From Bacillota bacterium (GTDB lineage Bacteria > Bacillota > Proteinivoracia > UBA4975 > VEMY01), in contig VEMY01000003.1 in NCBI GenBank assembly GCA_009711825.1, forward strand, positions 38,364 to 102,363: a stretch of DNA of 64,000 nucleotides, in the 5' to 3' direction. Positions 26,779 to 37,974 of this stretch are shown here, piece after piece. Numbering within the stretch: the stretch's first letter is position 1; each line of letters starts with the position of its first letter. Made by a program: the position numbers and the translations under genes. Under the pieces are notes generated by a model, which had not been told where the DNA came from, did no database searches, and saw only the letters and a list, made by a program, of their open reading frames with translations.

Positions 26779-29700
26779 TCAATTGGTTTCGGCCGCATCC
26801 GGCAGGTCTTCAACAGCAGTTTCTTCCTCTGGCGGCTCCTGCATTTCCGGGGTCTCATCAGGCACCTGTATGCTGCTGTAGCGGGTCATTCCGGTTCCGG
26901 CAGGAATCAGCTTGCCAATGATGACGTTCTCCTTGAGGCCCAAGAGCGGATCTTCCTTGCCTTTGATGGAAGCTTCGGTAAGCACCCGGGTTGTCTCCTG
27001 GAAGGACGCCGCCGATAGGAATGAATCTGTAGCCAGGGATGCCTTGGTAATCCCTAGAAGCAACGGACGGCCGGTGGCGGCTTCGCCGTCAGCCATGGTC
27101 GCTTTCCGGTTGGACTCTTCAAATTCAAAGACATCAATATAGCTGCCGGGCAGCAAGTCGGTGTCCCCGACTGTTTCAACCTTTACCTTCCGCAGCATCT
27201 GCCGGACGATGACCTCAATATGCTTATCGTTGATGTCAACGCCCTGATTGCGGTAGACCCGCTGAACTTCCTGGGTCAGGTAGGACTGAACACCATCGGC
27301 GCCCTTGACTTTCAGAAGCTCGTGGGGATTGATGGAACCCTCAGTAAGGGGATCTCCAGCCGCTACCAGCTGTCCGTTGCGTACCCGAATCCGTGAACCA
27401 TAGGGAATCGCGTAGAGCTTAGAATCGCCTTCCTTGGTCTTGACCTCCACTTCCCGCTTGGTCTTCTGCTCATGAATCTGGACCATGCCGGACACTTCTG
27501 TGATAACCGCCTGCCCTTTGGGCTTGCGGGCTTCGAACAATTCCTCAACCCGTGGCAGACCCTGGGTGATGTCATCGCCGGCGACGCCGCCAGTATGGAA
27601 TGTCCGCATCGTCAGCTGTGTGCCGGGTTCGCCAATGGACTGGGCAGCAATAATCCCCACTGACTCGCCAATGTTTACCACTTTACCGGTGGCCAGGTCT
27701 TCGCCATAACATTTTACGCAGACACCATGCCGGGTCTTACAAGTAAGGACAGTCCTCAGGGACACGGAGGCAAATGTCGCCGCCAGTTTATCGCCGGCAA
27801 ACACGCGACTGCCGTTGGGGATAATATATTTGTGTCCGTCCAGAGGGAATTCCTTCTCTTCCCCTGTATCGGCGACAAAAGTTAATTTGTCATCATCAAC
27901 CCGGACAGTGCCGGACTCGGGGGCCTCAATTACACCGTGGCCGGAGATGCGGGCGGCCTGTTCTCTGGTGATCAATTGATTGGTCGCCACCAAAAGCTCG
28001 CCATCGGGGGCGATTATATCGCTGGCGGCATAGCGACCGACAAGTCGTTCTTCCAGGGGCTCAATTATGCTGCGTCCGTCACGGATTTCGCTGATTTCCA
28101 GGCTTTCCATGGTGCCACAATCTTCCTCCCGGACAATTACATCCTGGGACACATCCACCAGACGGCGGGTCAGGTAACCGGAGTCCGCTGTCTTGAGGGC
28201 TGTATCGGCCAGACCTTTCCGCGATCCGTGGGAGGAAATGAAGAATTCGATAACCGTCAGGCCTTCCCGGAAGTTCGCCTTGATTGGCAACTCGATGATA
28301 TGACCGGTGGGATCGGCCATCAAACCACGCATACCGGCCAACTGGGCGATCTGGGACTCATTGCCCCTGGCGCCGGAGCCAATCATCATATAGACAGGAT
28401 TGAATGGGTCGAGCCTGCCCATCAGAGTCTTGGTCACGTCGTCCTTGGCTTTGTTCCAGATGGCAATTACCTGTTGATACCGTTCCTCGTTGCTGACCAG
28501 CCCGCGGCGGAAGTTGCGCTGGGCGCTTTCCACCTTGGTCTGAGCTTCCTCAAGGATCTGAGACTTTTCCTCGGGAACTTCGATATCGGAAACGGCAATG
28601 GTAATACCGGCCCGAGTTGAATATTTAAAGCCCTGCGCCTTAATGCGATCCATGGTTTCCGCGGTGGCTGTCGTTCCATAGCGATGGAAGCAGGCGGAAA
28701 TAATCTTGCTGAGGAATTTGCTGTTTACGCCGGGAACAACCGGTCGATTTACGATTGTTTCGAACAAGTTTGCGCCCCGGGCGCTGACAATGTCTTCAGC
28801 GGCCACAGGCTCGGTCATGTTCGGCCGATTAATGTATGGAAAGTCTTCCGGGAAGATTTCGTTGAAGATCAAACGGCCAACTGTGGTAATCAGGTAACCC
28901 CGCTCGTCACGATGAGGACCAAGATTTTTTTGACCTAAGCCGCGAACAGCGACAGCAATCCGACTATGCAAATGAATAATTTTGTTGTTAAAGGCCATCA
29001 GCGCTTCGCTATAATCTGCGAAAACCTTGCCTTCTCCCGCTTCGCCTGACTTTTCCACCGTCAGATAATAGATACCCAATACCATATCCTGGGTCGGAGT
29101 CACTACCGGGCGGCCATCCTTGGGGTTAAGGATGTTATGGGCAGCCAGCATCAATAGGCGGGATTCAGCCTGGGATTCAGCAGAAAGCGGAACGTGCACG
29201 GCCATCTGATCGCCGTCAAAGTCTGCGTTATAAGCAGTACAAACCAAGGGGTGGATCTGAATTGCCCGGCCTTCAACCAGCACCGGTTCAAAAGCCTGAA
29301 TCCCAAGGCGGTGCAATGTGGGCGCCCGGTTCAAGAGGACCGGATGCTCTTTGATAACCTCTTCTAGGACGTCCCAAACCTCGGGTTCAACCCGCTCCAC
29401 CATGCGCTTGGCGTTCTTTATATTGTGGGCAACGCCGTCATTGACCAGGCGCCGCATGACAAACGGCTTAAACAGTTCCAGCGCCATTTCCTTTGGCAAG
29501 CCGCATTGGTAGAGCTTGAGCTCCGGACCAACGACGATAACGGAACGGCCGGAGTAGTCAACCCGCTTACCCAGCAAGTTTTGGCGGAACCGTCCCTGTT
29601 TACCCTTAAGCAAATCGCTTAGGGATTTTAACGGCCTGTTGCCGGGACCGGTAACGGGGCGGCCGCGACGTCCATTGTCGATCAACGCATCTACTGCTTC

Positions 29701-30585
29701 TTGCAGCATACGTTTTTCGTTGCGGACTATGATATCGGGCGCGCCCAAATCCAATAACCGCTTAAGCCGGTTATTGCGGTTAATTACCCGGCGATACAAA
29801 TCATTGAGGTCAGCGGTGGCAAACCGCCCGCCTTCCAGTTGAACCATCGGTCTCAGCTCCGGAGGCAGAATGGGGATTGCCTCCATGATCATCCATTCAG
29901 GGCGGTTGCCCGAGGCCCGAAATGCCTCGACAACTTCCAGACGCCGGACGGCGCGGATTTTGCGCTGGCCACTGCTGTTCTTGACCTCGGCCCGCAATTC
30001 CCGGGCCTCTGATTCTAAATCAATTTCTTCCAGCAGTGTTTTTATCGCCTCAGCGCCCATTTCGGCCCGGAAGCCGCGGCCGCTGCGGAACAACTGTACA
30101 TATTTATCATAACTTTCCCGGTATTCAGCTTCGGTCAGCAGTTGCTTCTTTGAAAGCTGGGTATCACCGGGATCAAGCACAACATAATTGGCGAAATAAA
30201 GGATTTTCTCCAGCGCCCGGGGCGACATGTCCAACAGAAGCCCCATGCGGCTGGGAATCCCCTTGAAATACCAAATATGGGAAACCGGCGCGGCCAATTC
30301 GATATGCCCCATGCGTTCGCGACGCACTTTAGCCCGGGTTACTTCGACGCCGCAACGGTCACAAACTACACCCTTGTAACGGATGCGCTTGTATTTACCG
30401 CAATGGCACTCCCAGTCCTTTTGGGGTCCAAAGATTTTCTCGCAAAACAGACCTTCCCGCTCCGGCTTCAAGGTTCGGTAGTTAATGGTCTCGGGCTTCT
30501 TAACCTCGCCCTTCGACCAGGATCGGATTTGCTCAGGTGATGCCAAGCCAATCCTCAGGGAATCAAAATTGTTGACATCCAACAA
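26779..30585 (-). CDS. rpoC: RNA polymerase subunit beta-prime
   Basis: About 1,268 residues. The catalytic [12 protein letters not shown], the N-terminal zinc ribbon (CHCGKYKR...CDRCG), the bridge and trigger helices ([19 protein letters not shown]) and the second zinc site are intact. The start is a TTG at 30585, six bases after AGGGGGA, giving the family N-terminus [17 protein letters not shown]; an earlier in-frame TTG overlaps the rpoB stop. A short acidic tail ends the protein. Confidence 0.96.
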   Translation of the reverse strand: MLDVNNFDSLRIGLASPEQIRSWSKGEVKKPETINYRTLKPEREGLFCEKIFGPQKDWECHCGKYKRIRYKGVVCDRCGVEVTRAKVRRERMGHIELAAPVSHIWYFKGIPSRMGLLLDMSPRALEKILYFANYVVLDPGDTQLSKKQLLTEAEYRESYDKYVQLFRSGRGFRAEMGAEAIKTLLEEIDLESEARELRAEVKNSSGQRKIRAVRRLEVVEAFRASGNRPEWMIMEAIPILPPELRPMVQLEGGRFATADLNDLYRRVINRNNRLKRLLDLGAPDIIVRNEKRMLQEAVDALIDNGRRGRPVTGPGNRPLKSLSDLLKGKQGRFRQNLLGKRVDYSGRSVIVVGPELKLYQCGLPKEMALELFKPFVMRRLVNDGVAHNIKNAKRMVERVEPEVWDVLEEVIKEHPVLLNRAPTLHRLGIQAFEPVLVEGRAIQIHPLVCTAYNADFDGDQMAVHVPLSAESQAESRLLMLAAHNILNPKDGRPVVTPTQDMVLGIYYLTVEKSGEAGEGKVFADYSEALMAFNNKIIHLHSRIAVAVRGLGQKNLGPHRDERGYLITTVGRLIFNEIFPEDFPYINRPNMTEPVAAEDIVSARGANLFETIVNRPVVPGVNSKFLSKIISACFHRYGTTATAETMDRIKAQGFKYSTRAGITIAVSDIEVPEEKSQILEEAQTKVESAQRNFRRGLVSNEERYQQVIAIWNKAKDDVTKTLMGRLDPFNPVYMMIGSGARGNESQIAQLAGMRGLMADPTGHIIELPIKANFREGLTVIEFFISSHGSRKGLADTALKTADSGYLTRRLVDVSQDVIVREEDCGTMESLEISEIRDGRSIIEPLEERLVGRYAASDIIAPDGELLVATNQLITREQAARISGHGVIEAPESGTVRVDDDKLTFVADTGEEKEFPLDGHKYIIPNGSRVFAGDKLAATFASVSLRTVLTCKTRHGVCVKCYGEDLATGKVVNIGESVGIIAAQSIGEPGTQLTMRTFHTGGVAGDDITQGLPRVEELFEARKPKGQAVITEVSGMVQIHEQKTKREVEVKTKEGDSKLYAIPYGSRIRVRNGQLVAAGDPLTEGSINPHELLKVKGADGVQSYLTQEVQRVYRNQGVDINDKHIEVIVRQMLRKVKVETVGDTDLLPGSYIDVFEFEESNRKATMADGEAATGRPLLLGITKASLATDSFLSAASFQETTRVLTEASIKGKEDPLLGLKENVIIGKLIPAGTGMTRYSSIQVPDETPEMQEPPEEETAVEDLPDAAETN

Positions 30586-30614
30586 GGCACTTCCCCCTTT
30601 ACGGTTATTGGTTG

Positions 30615-33600
30615 TCAAAATTCAGAAGCATTGTCGTCGTCGTCATCGTCAGTGGTAAACTTCTTAGTGCGCTTGCGGCCTCCAGAGCGGTCCAGATCGT
30701 CAAATTCATCTTCCATTTCGGCGAAACGGTCCAAATCGGGGTCGAGGACATCGTCCAACTCGTCGGCCTCTTCGCTCTCTTCCTCGGACGGGCTCTCTGG
30801 GGAAATGGTCTCAGCGTCCATCAGCTCGGTGGCGTCCAAGTCTTCGATGACATCCTCGTCATCATCATCGTCACCGTGCTCGAGACTGACTTCCAGTTCC
30901 CGTGGCTCGTCGTCGTCATCGCTCTCGCGGATCTCAATTTCATCGACGCCCTCGGCCAGGATTTTCACATCCAAGCTGAGACTCTGAAGCTCTTTGACCA
31001 GAACCTTAAACGATTCCGGCACTCCGGGCTCGGGGATGTTTTCGCCCTTGACGATGGCTTCGTAGGTCTTCACCCGCCCGACGACATCGTCAGACTTAAC
31101 GGTGAGGATTTCCTGAAGGGTATAGGCTGCGCCGTATGCCTCTAAGGCCCACACTTCCATCTCACCGAATCGCTGGCCGCCAAACTGGGCTTTACCGCCC
31201 AAGGGTTGCTGGGTAACCAACGAGTAGGGCCCGGTGGAGCGGGCGTGGATTTTGTCATCAACAAGGTGAGCCAGTTTAAGCATATAAACCAAACCAACTG
31301 TAACCCTGTTATCAAACGGCTCGCCGCTGCGACCGTCATAGAGCATCGTTTTGCCGTCTCGGGGGAAGCCCGCCCGTTCCAGGGCATCGAAGACATCGTG
31401 CTCTGACGCCCCGTCGAAGACCGGACTGGCCACACTAAAGCCCAAGGCCCTGGCCGCCCAGCCCAAGTGAGTTTCGAGGACCTGACCGATGTTCATCCGA
31501 GAGGGAACCCCTAGAGGATTGAGCACAATTTCCACTGGTGTGCCATCGGGCAGGAAGGGCATATCCTCAACTGGCAGAATTTTGGCGATAACCCCTTTGT
31601 TTCCATGGCGGCCCGCCATTTTATCGCCCACAGAAATCTTGCGCTTCTGGGCAATAAACACGCGAACCAACTGATTGACACCAGGGGAAAGTTCATCACC
31701 GTTTTCCCGGGTGAAGACTTTGACATCGACAACACGCCCTGACTCACCATGGGGAACCCGCAAGGAGGTGTCGCGAACTTCCCGGGCTTTCTCGCCAAAG
31801 ATTGCCCTAAGCAGCCGCTCTTCCGCAGTGAGTTCGGTCTCACCCTTCGGCGTTACCTTGCCGACAAGGATATCATTGGGCAGCACTTCGGCGCCGACAC
31901 GAATGATACCGCGGCTGTCTAAGTTTTTGAGGGCATCCTCGCTAACATTGGGAATATCCCGGGTAATTTCTTCCGGACCCAGTTTTGTGTCCCGGGCCTC
32001 GGCTTCGTATTCTTCTATATGAATTGATGTAAATACGTCTTCCTGGACTAGTTTTTCGCTAATCAGGATTGCGTCCTCATAGTTATAGCCTTCCCAGGTC
32101 ATAAACGCTACCACAACATTGCGGCCCAAGGCGAGCTCGCCACCTTTGGTGGAAGGTCCGTCGGCCAATAACGAACCGATATCAACCTTATCTCCTCGCC
32201 GCACCATCGGTTGCTGGGAAACACATGTGCCTTGATTGGAGCGCTCAAATTTGGTTAAGCGGTAGATGTCCAAACCATTGCGGGTAGCCTGGGGGAATTG
32301 CTCTTTGGTCATGCCATTGATAAGAACATCGGCGCCACCGTCGCCGCGGTTGACAACCACTTCATCGGCGGTGACCTTCTCCACGACCCCGGGGCTTACA
32401 GCCAAAACCACAACCCCGGAATCCCTGGCAACTTTTGACTCCATACCTGTGCCGATCAACGGCGACTCTGCCACCAACAGCGGCACGGCCTGCTTCTGCA
32501 TGTTAGCCCCCATCAATGCCCGGTTGGCATCGTCGTTTTCCAAGAAAGGAATCAAACTGGTGGCCACGCTGACCAATTGTTTGGGCGAGACGTCCATAAA
32601 GTCAACCTCTTTGGGCGGGCGGGTAAGAATCTCGCTCCCCAGACGCACGGTAATTGAGTCGTGGACAAAAAATCCGTTATCGTCTAAAACTGCGTTGGCC
32701 TGGGCGATTGCATACTGATCTTCATCATCGGCAGTCAGGTATACAATTTCGTCAGTGACCCGACCCTGAGCCCTGTCCACTTTGCGATACGGAGCTTCGA
32801 CAAAGCCGTACCTGTTGACCCGGGCAAAAGTGCTGAGCTGTCCAATCAATCCGATGTTGGGACCCTCAGGAGTTTCTATCGGGCACATCCGACCATAGTG
32901 GGAATAGTGCACGTCCCGGACTTCAAATCCCGCCCGTTCCCTGCTCAGACCACCAGGCCCAAGGGCGCTGAGGCGGCGTTTATGACTCAGTTCGGCCAGG
33001 GGATTGGTCTGATCCATGAACTGGGAGAGCTGGGAACTGCCAAAGAACTCTTTGATGGCGGCAATTACCGGACGGATATTAATCAGCGCCTGAGGCGTAA
33101 TCGCATCCACGTCCTGAATCGTCATCCGTTCTTTGACGACACGCTCCATCCGGGACAATCCAACCCGGAACTGGTTTTGCAAAAGCTCACCGACACAGCG
33201 CAAACGCCGGTTGCCCAGGTGGTCTATGTCGTCGGTATCGCCCAGGTCCTGCATCAGGTTGAGCAGATAGCCGATTACAGCAACAATATCATTTTTGGTG
33301 ACATGGTTTATACCCTTGGGGGGCTGCCCGTTATCCCGAACGATCACGGGCTCATTATCAGTGCTGTACACCACAAAAGCTGCTGGCGGATTTTCTTCAC
33401 TATAAATCCTTTCCAACAGTTCATCGGTCAGCACATCGCCCTTCTCGGCCAAAATCTCGCCTGTGGCGGTTGAGACAACTGGCTCCGCCAGTTTGCGGTA
33501 ACGAATCCGCCGCCGGGCGCTGAGCTTTTTATTTAACTTATATCGACCGACATGGGCCAGATCATAACGCTTGGGGTCAAAAAACAAATTTTCAAACAAA

Positions 33601-34361
33601 GACTTCGCGTTGTCCACGTTGGCTGGTTCGCCAGGGCGAAGACGTTTATACACCTCAAGCAAGCCGGTTTCAAAGGAATCGGTATGATCCTTTTCCAAAG
33701 TAGCATTAAGTGCAGGATGTTCGGATCCAAACAGGTCTAAAATCTCTGCATCGGTGCCAAAGCCGATACTGCGGAGCAGCACTGTCATTGGCAGTTTCCG
33801 CGTCCGGTCTACCCGCACCCAGATGATGCCGTTACCATCGGTCTCGAACTCCAACCAGGCGCCACGATTAGGAATCAATGTTCCAGTAAACAACCGCTTG
33901 CCGGCAGGGTCAATAGAGCTGTTAAAATAAGCCCCCGGTGACCGAACCAATTGGCTGACAATAATCCGCTCTGCGCCATTGATGATAAAAGTTCCGTTTT
34001 CGGTCATCTTAGGGAAGTCACCCATATAGACTTCCTGTTCTTTGACTTCGCCGGTATCCTTGTTGATCAGGCGCACCCGGACCTTCAGGGGGGCAGCATA
34101 TGTGGCATCCCGTTCTTTACATTCATCCACAGTATATTTAGGAGTATCAAGACTGTGGTCGATAAACTCCAGGAGCAACACCTCTGTAAAGTCCTTAATT
34201 GGGGAAATGTCCTTAAACATTTCCGCCAACCCCTCATGGATAAACCAGTTGTAGGATTCCCGCTGAATTTCTATCAGGTCGGGAATCTGCAAAATTTCTT
34301 CAATCTTGGAGTAGCTGACGCGTTGGCGCACACCCGCTGTGACCGCATTGGCCAATATCAA
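30615..34361 (-). CDS. rpoB: RNA polymerase subunit beta, with long acidic tail
   Basis: About 1,248 residues. The rifampicin pocket ([26 protein letters not shown]) is wild-type, and GRHGNKGVI and the C-terminal [14 protein letters not shown] are conserved. After about residue 1145 comes a tail of roughly 100 residues with several runs of Asp/Glu, longer than in Bacillus. The start is a TTG at 34361 or, better spaced from AGGGG, a TTG at 34355. It is co-transcribed with rpoC, with a gap under 30 bases. Confidence 0.96.
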   Translation of the reverse strand: MILANAVTAGVRQRVSYSKIEEILQIPDLIEIQRESYNWFIHEGLAEMFKDISPIKDFTEVLLLEFIDHSLDTPKYTVDECKERDATYAAPLKVRVRLINKDTGEVKEQEVYMGDFPKMTENGTFIINGAERIIVSQLVRSPGAYFNSSIDPAGKRLFTGTLIPNRGAWLEFETDGNGIIWVRVDRTRKLPMTVLLRSIGFGTDAEILDLFGSEHPALNATLEKDHTDSFETGLLEVYKRLRPGEPANVDNAKSLFENLFFDPKRYDLAHVGRYKLNKKLSARRRIRYRKLAEPVVSTATGEILAEKGDVLTDELLERIYSEENPPAAFVVYSTDNEPVIVRDNGQPPKGINHVTKNDIVAVIGYLLNLMQDLGDTDDIDHLGNRRLRCVGELLQNQFRVGLSRMERVVKERMTIQDVDAITPQALINIRPVIAAIKEFFGSSQLSQFMDQTNPLAELSHKRRLSALGPGGLSRERAGFEVRDVHYSHYGRMCPIETPEGPNIGLIGQLSTFARVNRYGFVEAPYRKVDRAQGRVTDEIVYLTADDEDQYAIAQANAVLDDNGFFVHDSITVRLGSEILTRPPKEVDFMDVSPKQLVSVATSLIPFLENDDANRALMGANMQKQAVPLLVAESPLIGTGMESKVARDSGVVVLAVSPGVVEKVTADEVVVNRGDGGADVLINGMTKEQFPQATRNGLDIYRLTKFERSNQGTCVSQQPMVRRGDKVDIGSLLADGPSTKGGELALGRNVVVAFMTWEGYNYEDAILISEKLVQEDVFTSIHIEEYEAEARDTKLGPEEITRDIPNVSEDALKNLDSRGIIRVGAEVLPNDILVGKVTPKGETELTAEERLLRAIFGEKAREVRDTSLRVPHGESGRVVDVKVFTRENGDELSPGVNQLVRVFIAQKRKISVGDKMAGRHGNKGVIAKILPVEDMPFLPDGTPVEIVLNPLGVPSRMNIGQVLETHLGWAARALGFSVASPVFDGASEHDVFDALERAGFPRDGKTMLYDGRSGEPFDNRVTVGLVYMLKLAHLVDDKIHARSTGPYSLVTQQPLGGKAQFGGQRFGEMEVWALEAYGAAYTLQEILTVKSDDVVGRVKTYEAIVKGENIPEPGVPESFKVLVKELQSLSLDVKILAEGVDEIEIRESDDDDEPRELEVSLEHGDDDDDEDVIEDLDATELMDAETISPESPSEEESEEADELDDVLDPDLDRFAEMEDEFDDLDRSGGRKRTKKFTTDDDDDDNASEF

Positions 34362-34457
34362 TCACCCCTCGTCCAGATTTTGACAGTTGGTTATGTTTTC
34401 ATAGCCCTATAGCTTGCCCCAACGGAGGGCTGATTATTCTCCGCTTTAAATATAAAT

Positions 34458-34513
34458 AGGGGCAAAATGTGTATTACATGGCAAGTAATAATAATAACAC
34501 AACATAGTGCCCC
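34458..34513 (-). promoter_or_regulatory. Long imperfect hairpin in the rplL-rpoB spacer
   Basis: AGGGGCAAAATGTGT and ACACAACATAGTGCCCCT are inverted copies with small internal loops, enclosing an AT-rich loop. It stands between the rplL hairpin and rpoB in a 205-base gap. RNase processing or rpoB control is possible; nothing proves it. Confidence 0.45.
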
Positions 34514-34536
34514 TGTCAAATTTTGTGCAGTATAAA

Positions 34537-34560
34537 CAAGGCGTCCCGGGGGACGCCTTG
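34537..34560 (-). terminator. Attenuator-like hairpin after rplL
   Basis: CAAGGCGTCCC paired with GGGACGCCTTG, then TTTAT on the minus strand. It lies ten bases after the rplL stop. It is probably a partial terminator that lowers rpoBC relative to rplL, as in many bacteria. Confidence 0.65.
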
Positions 34561-34569
34561 CGAATTGGA

Positions 34570-34950
34570 CTACTTAACTTCTACGCTGCCGCCCACTTCG
34601 CTAATTTTGGCTTTAATTTCTTCAGCTTCTTCTTTGCTGACCTTTTCTTTAATGGGCTTGGGCGCATTGTCAACCAATTCCTTGGCTTCCTTAAGTCCCA
34701 GACCGGTAATTTCGCGGACGACTTTGATAACTTTGATCTTTTGGTCGCCGGCAGAGGCGAGAACTGCGTCAAATTCTGTTTGCTCTTCAGCAGCGTCGGC
34801 AGCGGCGCCGCCAGCAGCGGGCATTGCAGCCATAGCCATAGGAGCAGCGGCAGTTACACCAAACTCCTCTTCACAAGCTTTTACCAGCTCGGACAATTCC
34901 AGTACGGTCATACCTTTTACGATTTCAAGAACTTCTTGGACTTTAGACAT
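34570..34950 (-). CDS. rplL: 50S ribosomal protein L7/L12
   Basis: 126 residues. The N-terminal dimer domain, the Ala-rich hinge (about 35-55) and the C-terminal factor-binding domain with [27 protein letters not shown] are clear. It forms the stalk with L10. Confidence 0.97.
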   Translation of the reverse strand: MSKVQEVLEIVKGMTVLELSELVKACEEEFGVTAAAPMAMAAMPAAGGAAADAAEEQTEFDAVLASAGDQKIKVIKVVREITGLGLKEAKELVDNAPKPIKEKVSKEEAEEIKAKISEVGGSVEVK

Positions 34951-34967
34951 ATTAGTTAACCTCCTGA

Positions 34968-35501
34968 TTAATTAGTTTCTTTTTGTTCACGAATGGCGTC
35001 GATGACACCGGCAAAATTACGCAAGTTACCCTGCAAGACGTTGACAAAGCCAGAAACAGGCGCCTGGAACCCGGACAGAACCTGGGCCAGAAGCACCTCC
35101 CGGCTGGGAAGGTCGGCCAGGGCGCTGATACCGGCGGCGTCGATAATCTTTCCTTCAACCACACCGATTTTTAACGCGGGTTTTTTGTGCTCTTTGGCAT
35201 ATTTGCTCAGAATCCGTGCCGGCGCAACCGGATCTTCATAACTGAAGGCAATCGCTGTCGGGCCAACCAACTCATCTTTCAAGCCGTCCAGTCCGGCTTG
35301 TTCAGCAGCAAACTTGGTAAGCGTGTTCTTTAGCACCTTGAACTCAACGCCGGCCTCACGTAACTGACGACGCAGTTCGGTGACTTCAGCCACATCCAGA
35401 CCACGGTAATCGGTGAGAACAACGGCGCTTGCCCGTTCAAAACGGTCGGCAATTTCGGCAACTATCTTTTGCTTTGCTTCTAATACTGAAGCGGAACTCA
35501 A
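34968..35501 (-). CDS. rplJ: 50S ribosomal protein L10
   Basis: 177 residues starting TTG 35501 after [39 protein letters not shown] is the L10 N-terminal domain. The C-terminal helix carries L7/L12 dimers. Free L10-L12 complex normally binds the leader upstream to repress rplJL. Confidence 0.96.
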   Translation of the reverse strand: MSSASVLEAKQKIVAEIADRFERASAVVLTDYRGLDVAEVTELRRQLREAGVEFKVLKNTLTKFAAEQAGLDGLKDELVGPTAIAFSYEDPVAPARILSKYAKEHKKPALKIGVVEGKIIDAAGISALADLPSREVLLAQVLSGFQAPVSGFVNVLQGNLRNFAGVIDAIREQKETN

Positions 35502-35660
35502 TCGCTACACCTCCTGTCGCTAAAATCAACAAACCCTTCCCGAGGGCAGGAAGGGTCAAGGGCAATAGAAACAAGCCTTTATCCACTCCGCCTCGGCAGG
35601 AAGATTAAGTCCCGAAGGACTCCTGAGTCTGTGGCAGATATATTCTCTTTTAATTGCTGC
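35502..35660 (-). promoter_or_regulatory. Ribosomal protein L10 leader
   Basis: About 160 bases of structured leader upstream of rplJ. It has the layout of the Firmicutes L10 leader: CTGCCACAGACTCAGGAG near the 5' side, an AGTCC-TTCG-GGACT hairpin and the CCTGCCGAGG segment, then an attenuator hairpin. The class assignment rests on sequence resemblance and position. Confidence 0.75.
35520..35556 (-). terminator. Attenuator hairpin in the L10 leader
   Basis: ACCCTTCC paired with GGAAGGGT, then TTTGTTGATTTT on the minus strand, just before the rplJ ribosome binding site. Confidence 0.6.
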
Positions 35661-35666
35661 CAGCAA

Positions 35667-35696
35667 AGTGTATCATGGACCGCTAGGTCCAGTCAA
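35667..35696 (-). promoter_or_regulatory. Promoter of rplJL with palindromic spacer
   Basis: -35 TTGACT (35691-35696), 18-base spacer, -10 TACACT (35667-35672). The spacer holds the inverted repeat GGACC-TAGC-GGTCC (35677-35690), touching the -35. Confidence 0.6.
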
Positions 35697-35699
35697 GCA

Positions 35700-36410
35700 T
35701 TAAATTTCGCGGTCGATGGCAGCTGCCCGTTGCGGGCTGACCTTAACGCCAGGGCCCATGGTTGAGGAAACCGTGATGGAACGGAAGTACTGGCCTTTGG
35801 CAGCAGCGGGCTTGGCTTTGAGCAGGGCTTCAATGATTGTGCGGAAGTTGCCCAGCAATTGCTCCAGCTCGAAGGATGCCTTGCCGATTGGGGCATGAAT
35901 GATTCCGGCTTTTTCGACCCTGTACTCAATTTTACCGGCTTTGATTTCCTGAACTGCGCGCCCCACATCCATGGTGACGGTGCCGGTCTTGGGGTTGGGC
36001 ATCAGGCCTCGGGGGCCAAGCAACCGACCAAGTTTACCAACTGTTCCCATCATGTCAGGGGTTGCGACGGCCACATCAAAATCAAGCCATCCACCCTGAA
36101 TTTTTGTGACCAAGTCAGCTTCACCGACCACATCAGCGCCAGCCTCTTCTGCTTCCTTGGCTTTTTCGCCTTTGGCGAATACAACAACCCGGGCAGTCTT
36201 GCCGGTTCCGTGGGGCAGGACAACCGCTCCCCGCACCTGCTGATCAGCATGCTTGGGGTTTACGCCCAACTTAAAAGCAACTTCGATGGTCTCATCAAAC
36301 TTGGCTGAAGCCATGTCCTTTACAAGTTCCAGCGCTTCCTTAGGACCGTAATATTCGGTGCGCTCAAACTTCTTTAAACTCTCTTGAATCCTCTTGCTTT
36401 CTTTGGCCAT
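35700..36410 (-). CDS. rplA: 50S ribosomal protein L1
   Basis: 236 residues from ATG 36410, seven bases after AAGGAGG; an upstream extension is rejected. [22 protein letters not shown] and [14 protein letters not shown] are diagnostic. L1 is the E-site stalk protein and usual regulator of rplKA. Confidence 0.96.
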   Translation of the reverse strand: MAKESKRIQESLKKFERTEYYGPKEALELVKDMASAKFDETIEVAFKLGVNPKHADQQVRGAVVLPHGTGKTARVVVFAKGEKAKEAEEAGADVVGEADLVTKIQGGWLDFDVAVATPDMMGTVGKLGRLLGPRGLMPNPKTGTVTMDVGRAVQEIKAGKIEYRVEKAGIIHAPIGKASFELEQLLGNFRTIIEALLKAKPAAAKGQYFRSITVSSTMGPGVKVSPQRAAAIDREI

Positions 36411-36468
36411 GTTTAGTCCTCCTTGTGGTGCAAACGGGCAATTACCCTCCCACATAATTTAAAAATCC

Positions 36469-36894
36469 TTAATCCTCGACAACAATACCCATGCTGCGGG
36501 CGGTGCCTTCGACCATCCGCATGGCGGCCTCTACATCGGCTGCGTTCAGATCGACCTTTTTCAGCTCGGCAATTTCCTTTACCTGATCGCGTTTGACTGT
36601 GGCAACCTTAACCTTATTTGGTTCACCGGAAGCCTTTTCAATCCCGGCAGCTTTCTTCAACAAGACTGCGGCCGGCGGCGTTTTGGTAATAAAGCTGAAG
36701 GAACGGTCCTGATAGACTGTAATCTCCACAGGTATAATCAAGCCTGCCTGCTTGGAAGTCTTTTCGTTGAACTCTTTACAGAAGGCCATGATATTAAGAC
36801 CTGCCTGACCCAACGCGGGTCCTACCGGGGGAGCCGGGTTGGCCTTGCCTGCAGGGATCTGCAGCTTGATTACCTTAATCGCTTTTTTGGGCAT
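36469..36894 (-). CDS. rplK: 50S ribosomal protein L11
   Basis: 141 residues. The Pro-rich N-terminal domain [23 protein letters not shown] and the RNA-binding C-terminal domain are normal. It is part of the GTPase-associated centre and the thiostrepton site. Confidence 0.97.
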   Translation of the reverse strand: MPKKAIKVIKLQIPAGKANPAPPVGPALGQAGLNIMAFCKEFNEKTSKQAGLIIPVEITVYQDRSFSFITKTPPAAVLLKKAAGIEKASGEPNKVKVATVKRDQVKEIAELKKVDLNAADVEAAMRMVEGTARSMGIVVED

Positions 36895-36927
36895 GATTCC
36901 ACCTCCTGCTAAACAAAAATATATAAA

Positions 36928-37452
36928 CTACAGCGGTTCTACCTGATCAAAATCCATTTCCATTGGCGTTTCACGGCCAAATATCGACACGGAAACCTTT
37001 ATTTTGCCCTTGTCGGGCACAACCTCTTGAACAACAGCGACCACGCCAGCAAATGGGCCGTGGTTAATCTTGACATTGTCGCCAACTTTGAACTTCAGGT
37101 TGACCAGCGGTTCTTTCATGCCCATGCGCTTCATAATGTTACGCAATTCAGCCTCCGCCAACGGAATTGGCCGGGGACCTGAACCCACAAATCCGGTAAC
37201 ACCAGGGGTGTTGCGCACAACAAACCAAGACTCGTCGGTCATAATCATTTCTACCAAGACATAGCCGGGAAAGAATTTTCGGTGGACCGTTCGCATCTGA
37301 TTGTTTTTTTGCTCCACCTCATCCTGGGTAGGCACTAGCACGCGAAAAATCCGATCTTCCATTTTCATGTGAACCAGGCGCTTCTCCAGGTTGGTCTTGA
37401 CCTTGTTCTCGTAACCGGAGTAAGTATGGATAACATACCACTTTTTTTCCAT
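36928..37452 (-). CDS. nusG: Transcription elongation/antitermination factor NusG
   Basis: 174 residues. The NGN domain (KWYVIHTYSGYENKVKTNLE, FFPGYVLVEMIM) is followed by a KOW domain (FKVGDNVKINHGPFAGVVAVV). It binds RNA polymerase and couples to S10 or Rho. It stands in the standard secE-nusG-rplK order. Confidence 0.97.
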   Translation of the reverse strand: MEKKWYVIHTYSGYENKVKTNLEKRLVHMKMEDRIFRVLVPTQDEVEQKNNQMRTVHRKFFPGYVLVEMIMTDESWFVVRNTPGVTGFVGSGPRPIPLAEAELRNIMKRMGMKEPLVNLKFKVGDNVKINHGPFAGVVAVVQEVVPDKGKIKVSVSIFGRETPMEMDFDQVEPL

Positions 37453-37501
37453 AATACTTGGGCTCAGGGGCCCAACCCCCTTTTTCAGTAACTCAGTAAA
37501 T

Positions 37502-37681
37502 CTAGAAAATTAAATCAAGCACGCCCAGATACAGACTATCCAGTACCCAGACAATCAGCGTGACCACGCCAACAGTCACTAAAACCACCGATGTATAAGT
37601 GGTGAGCTCCTGCCGATTGGGCCACACAACCTTTTTTAACTCACGGCGGACATCTTTAAAGAAATTAATTATTTTCCCCAT
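37502..37681 (-). CDS. secE: Preprotein translocase subunit SecE
   Basis: 59 residues from ATG 37681 after GGGGGAGA. MGKIINFFKDVRRELKKVVW, then PNRQELTTYT and one membrane helix (about 31-50), the single-span SecE of Gram-positives. It partners SecY (12,975 in this window). Too short to stand out except by position between rpmG and nusG. Confidence 0.95.
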   Translation of the reverse strand: MGKIINFFKDVRRELKKVVWPNRQELTTYTSVVLVTVGVVTLIVWVLDSLYLGVLDLIF

Positions 37682-37695
37682 GGGTCTCCCCCCTG

Positions 37696-37845
37696 CTACT
37701 TGGTTTCTTTATGAACGGTTTGCTGCCGGCAAAAACGGCAGAATTTTTTCAGTTCAATCCGATCAGGGGTGTTTTTCTTATTCTTGGTGGTTGTATAATT
37801 GCGCTGCTTGCAATCATTGCAGGCCAAGGTAACAATTACCCGCAT
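37696..37845 (-). CDS. rpmG: 50S ribosomal protein L33 (zinc form)
   Basis: 49 residues from ATG 37845 after [29 protein letters not shown] and [17 protein letters not shown] give two CX2C pairs, the zinc-binding C+ L33. First gene of the rpmG-secE-nusG operon, behind a strong promoter at 37901-37929. Confidence 0.95.
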   Translation of the reverse strand: MRVIVTLACNDCKQRNYTTTKNKKNTPDRIELKKFCRFCRQQTVHKETK

Positions 37846-37900
37846 TGAAGACACCTCCTCTGGTATGCCACAGGCCGACTTAACTTTTAGTCACCTGTAA

Positions 37901-37929
37901 AATCTATCACACCAACCCGTCCTTGTCAA
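37901..37929 (-). promoter_or_regulatory. Promoter of rpmG-secE-nusG
   Basis: -35 TTGACA (37924-37929), 17-base spacer, -10 TAGATT (37901-37906), directly after the tuf terminator and about 60 bases before rpmG. Confidence 0.75.
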
Positions 37930-37937
37930 TAAATCAG

Positions 37938-37968
37938 CAAAAAAGTGGCCGCCGAAGCGGCCACTTTG
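37938..37968 (-). terminator. Terminator of tuf
   Basis: AAAGTGGCCGC-TTCG-GCGGCCACTTT followed by TTT, an 11-bp stem with a UUCG loop just after the tuf stop codon. Confidence 0.9.
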
Positions 37969-37974
37969 GACTCT

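Noticed and set aside
27937..28620. Rightward open frame of over 220 codons opposite rpoC
   Set aside because: Lies fully inside conserved rpoC coding sequence; no independent evidence.
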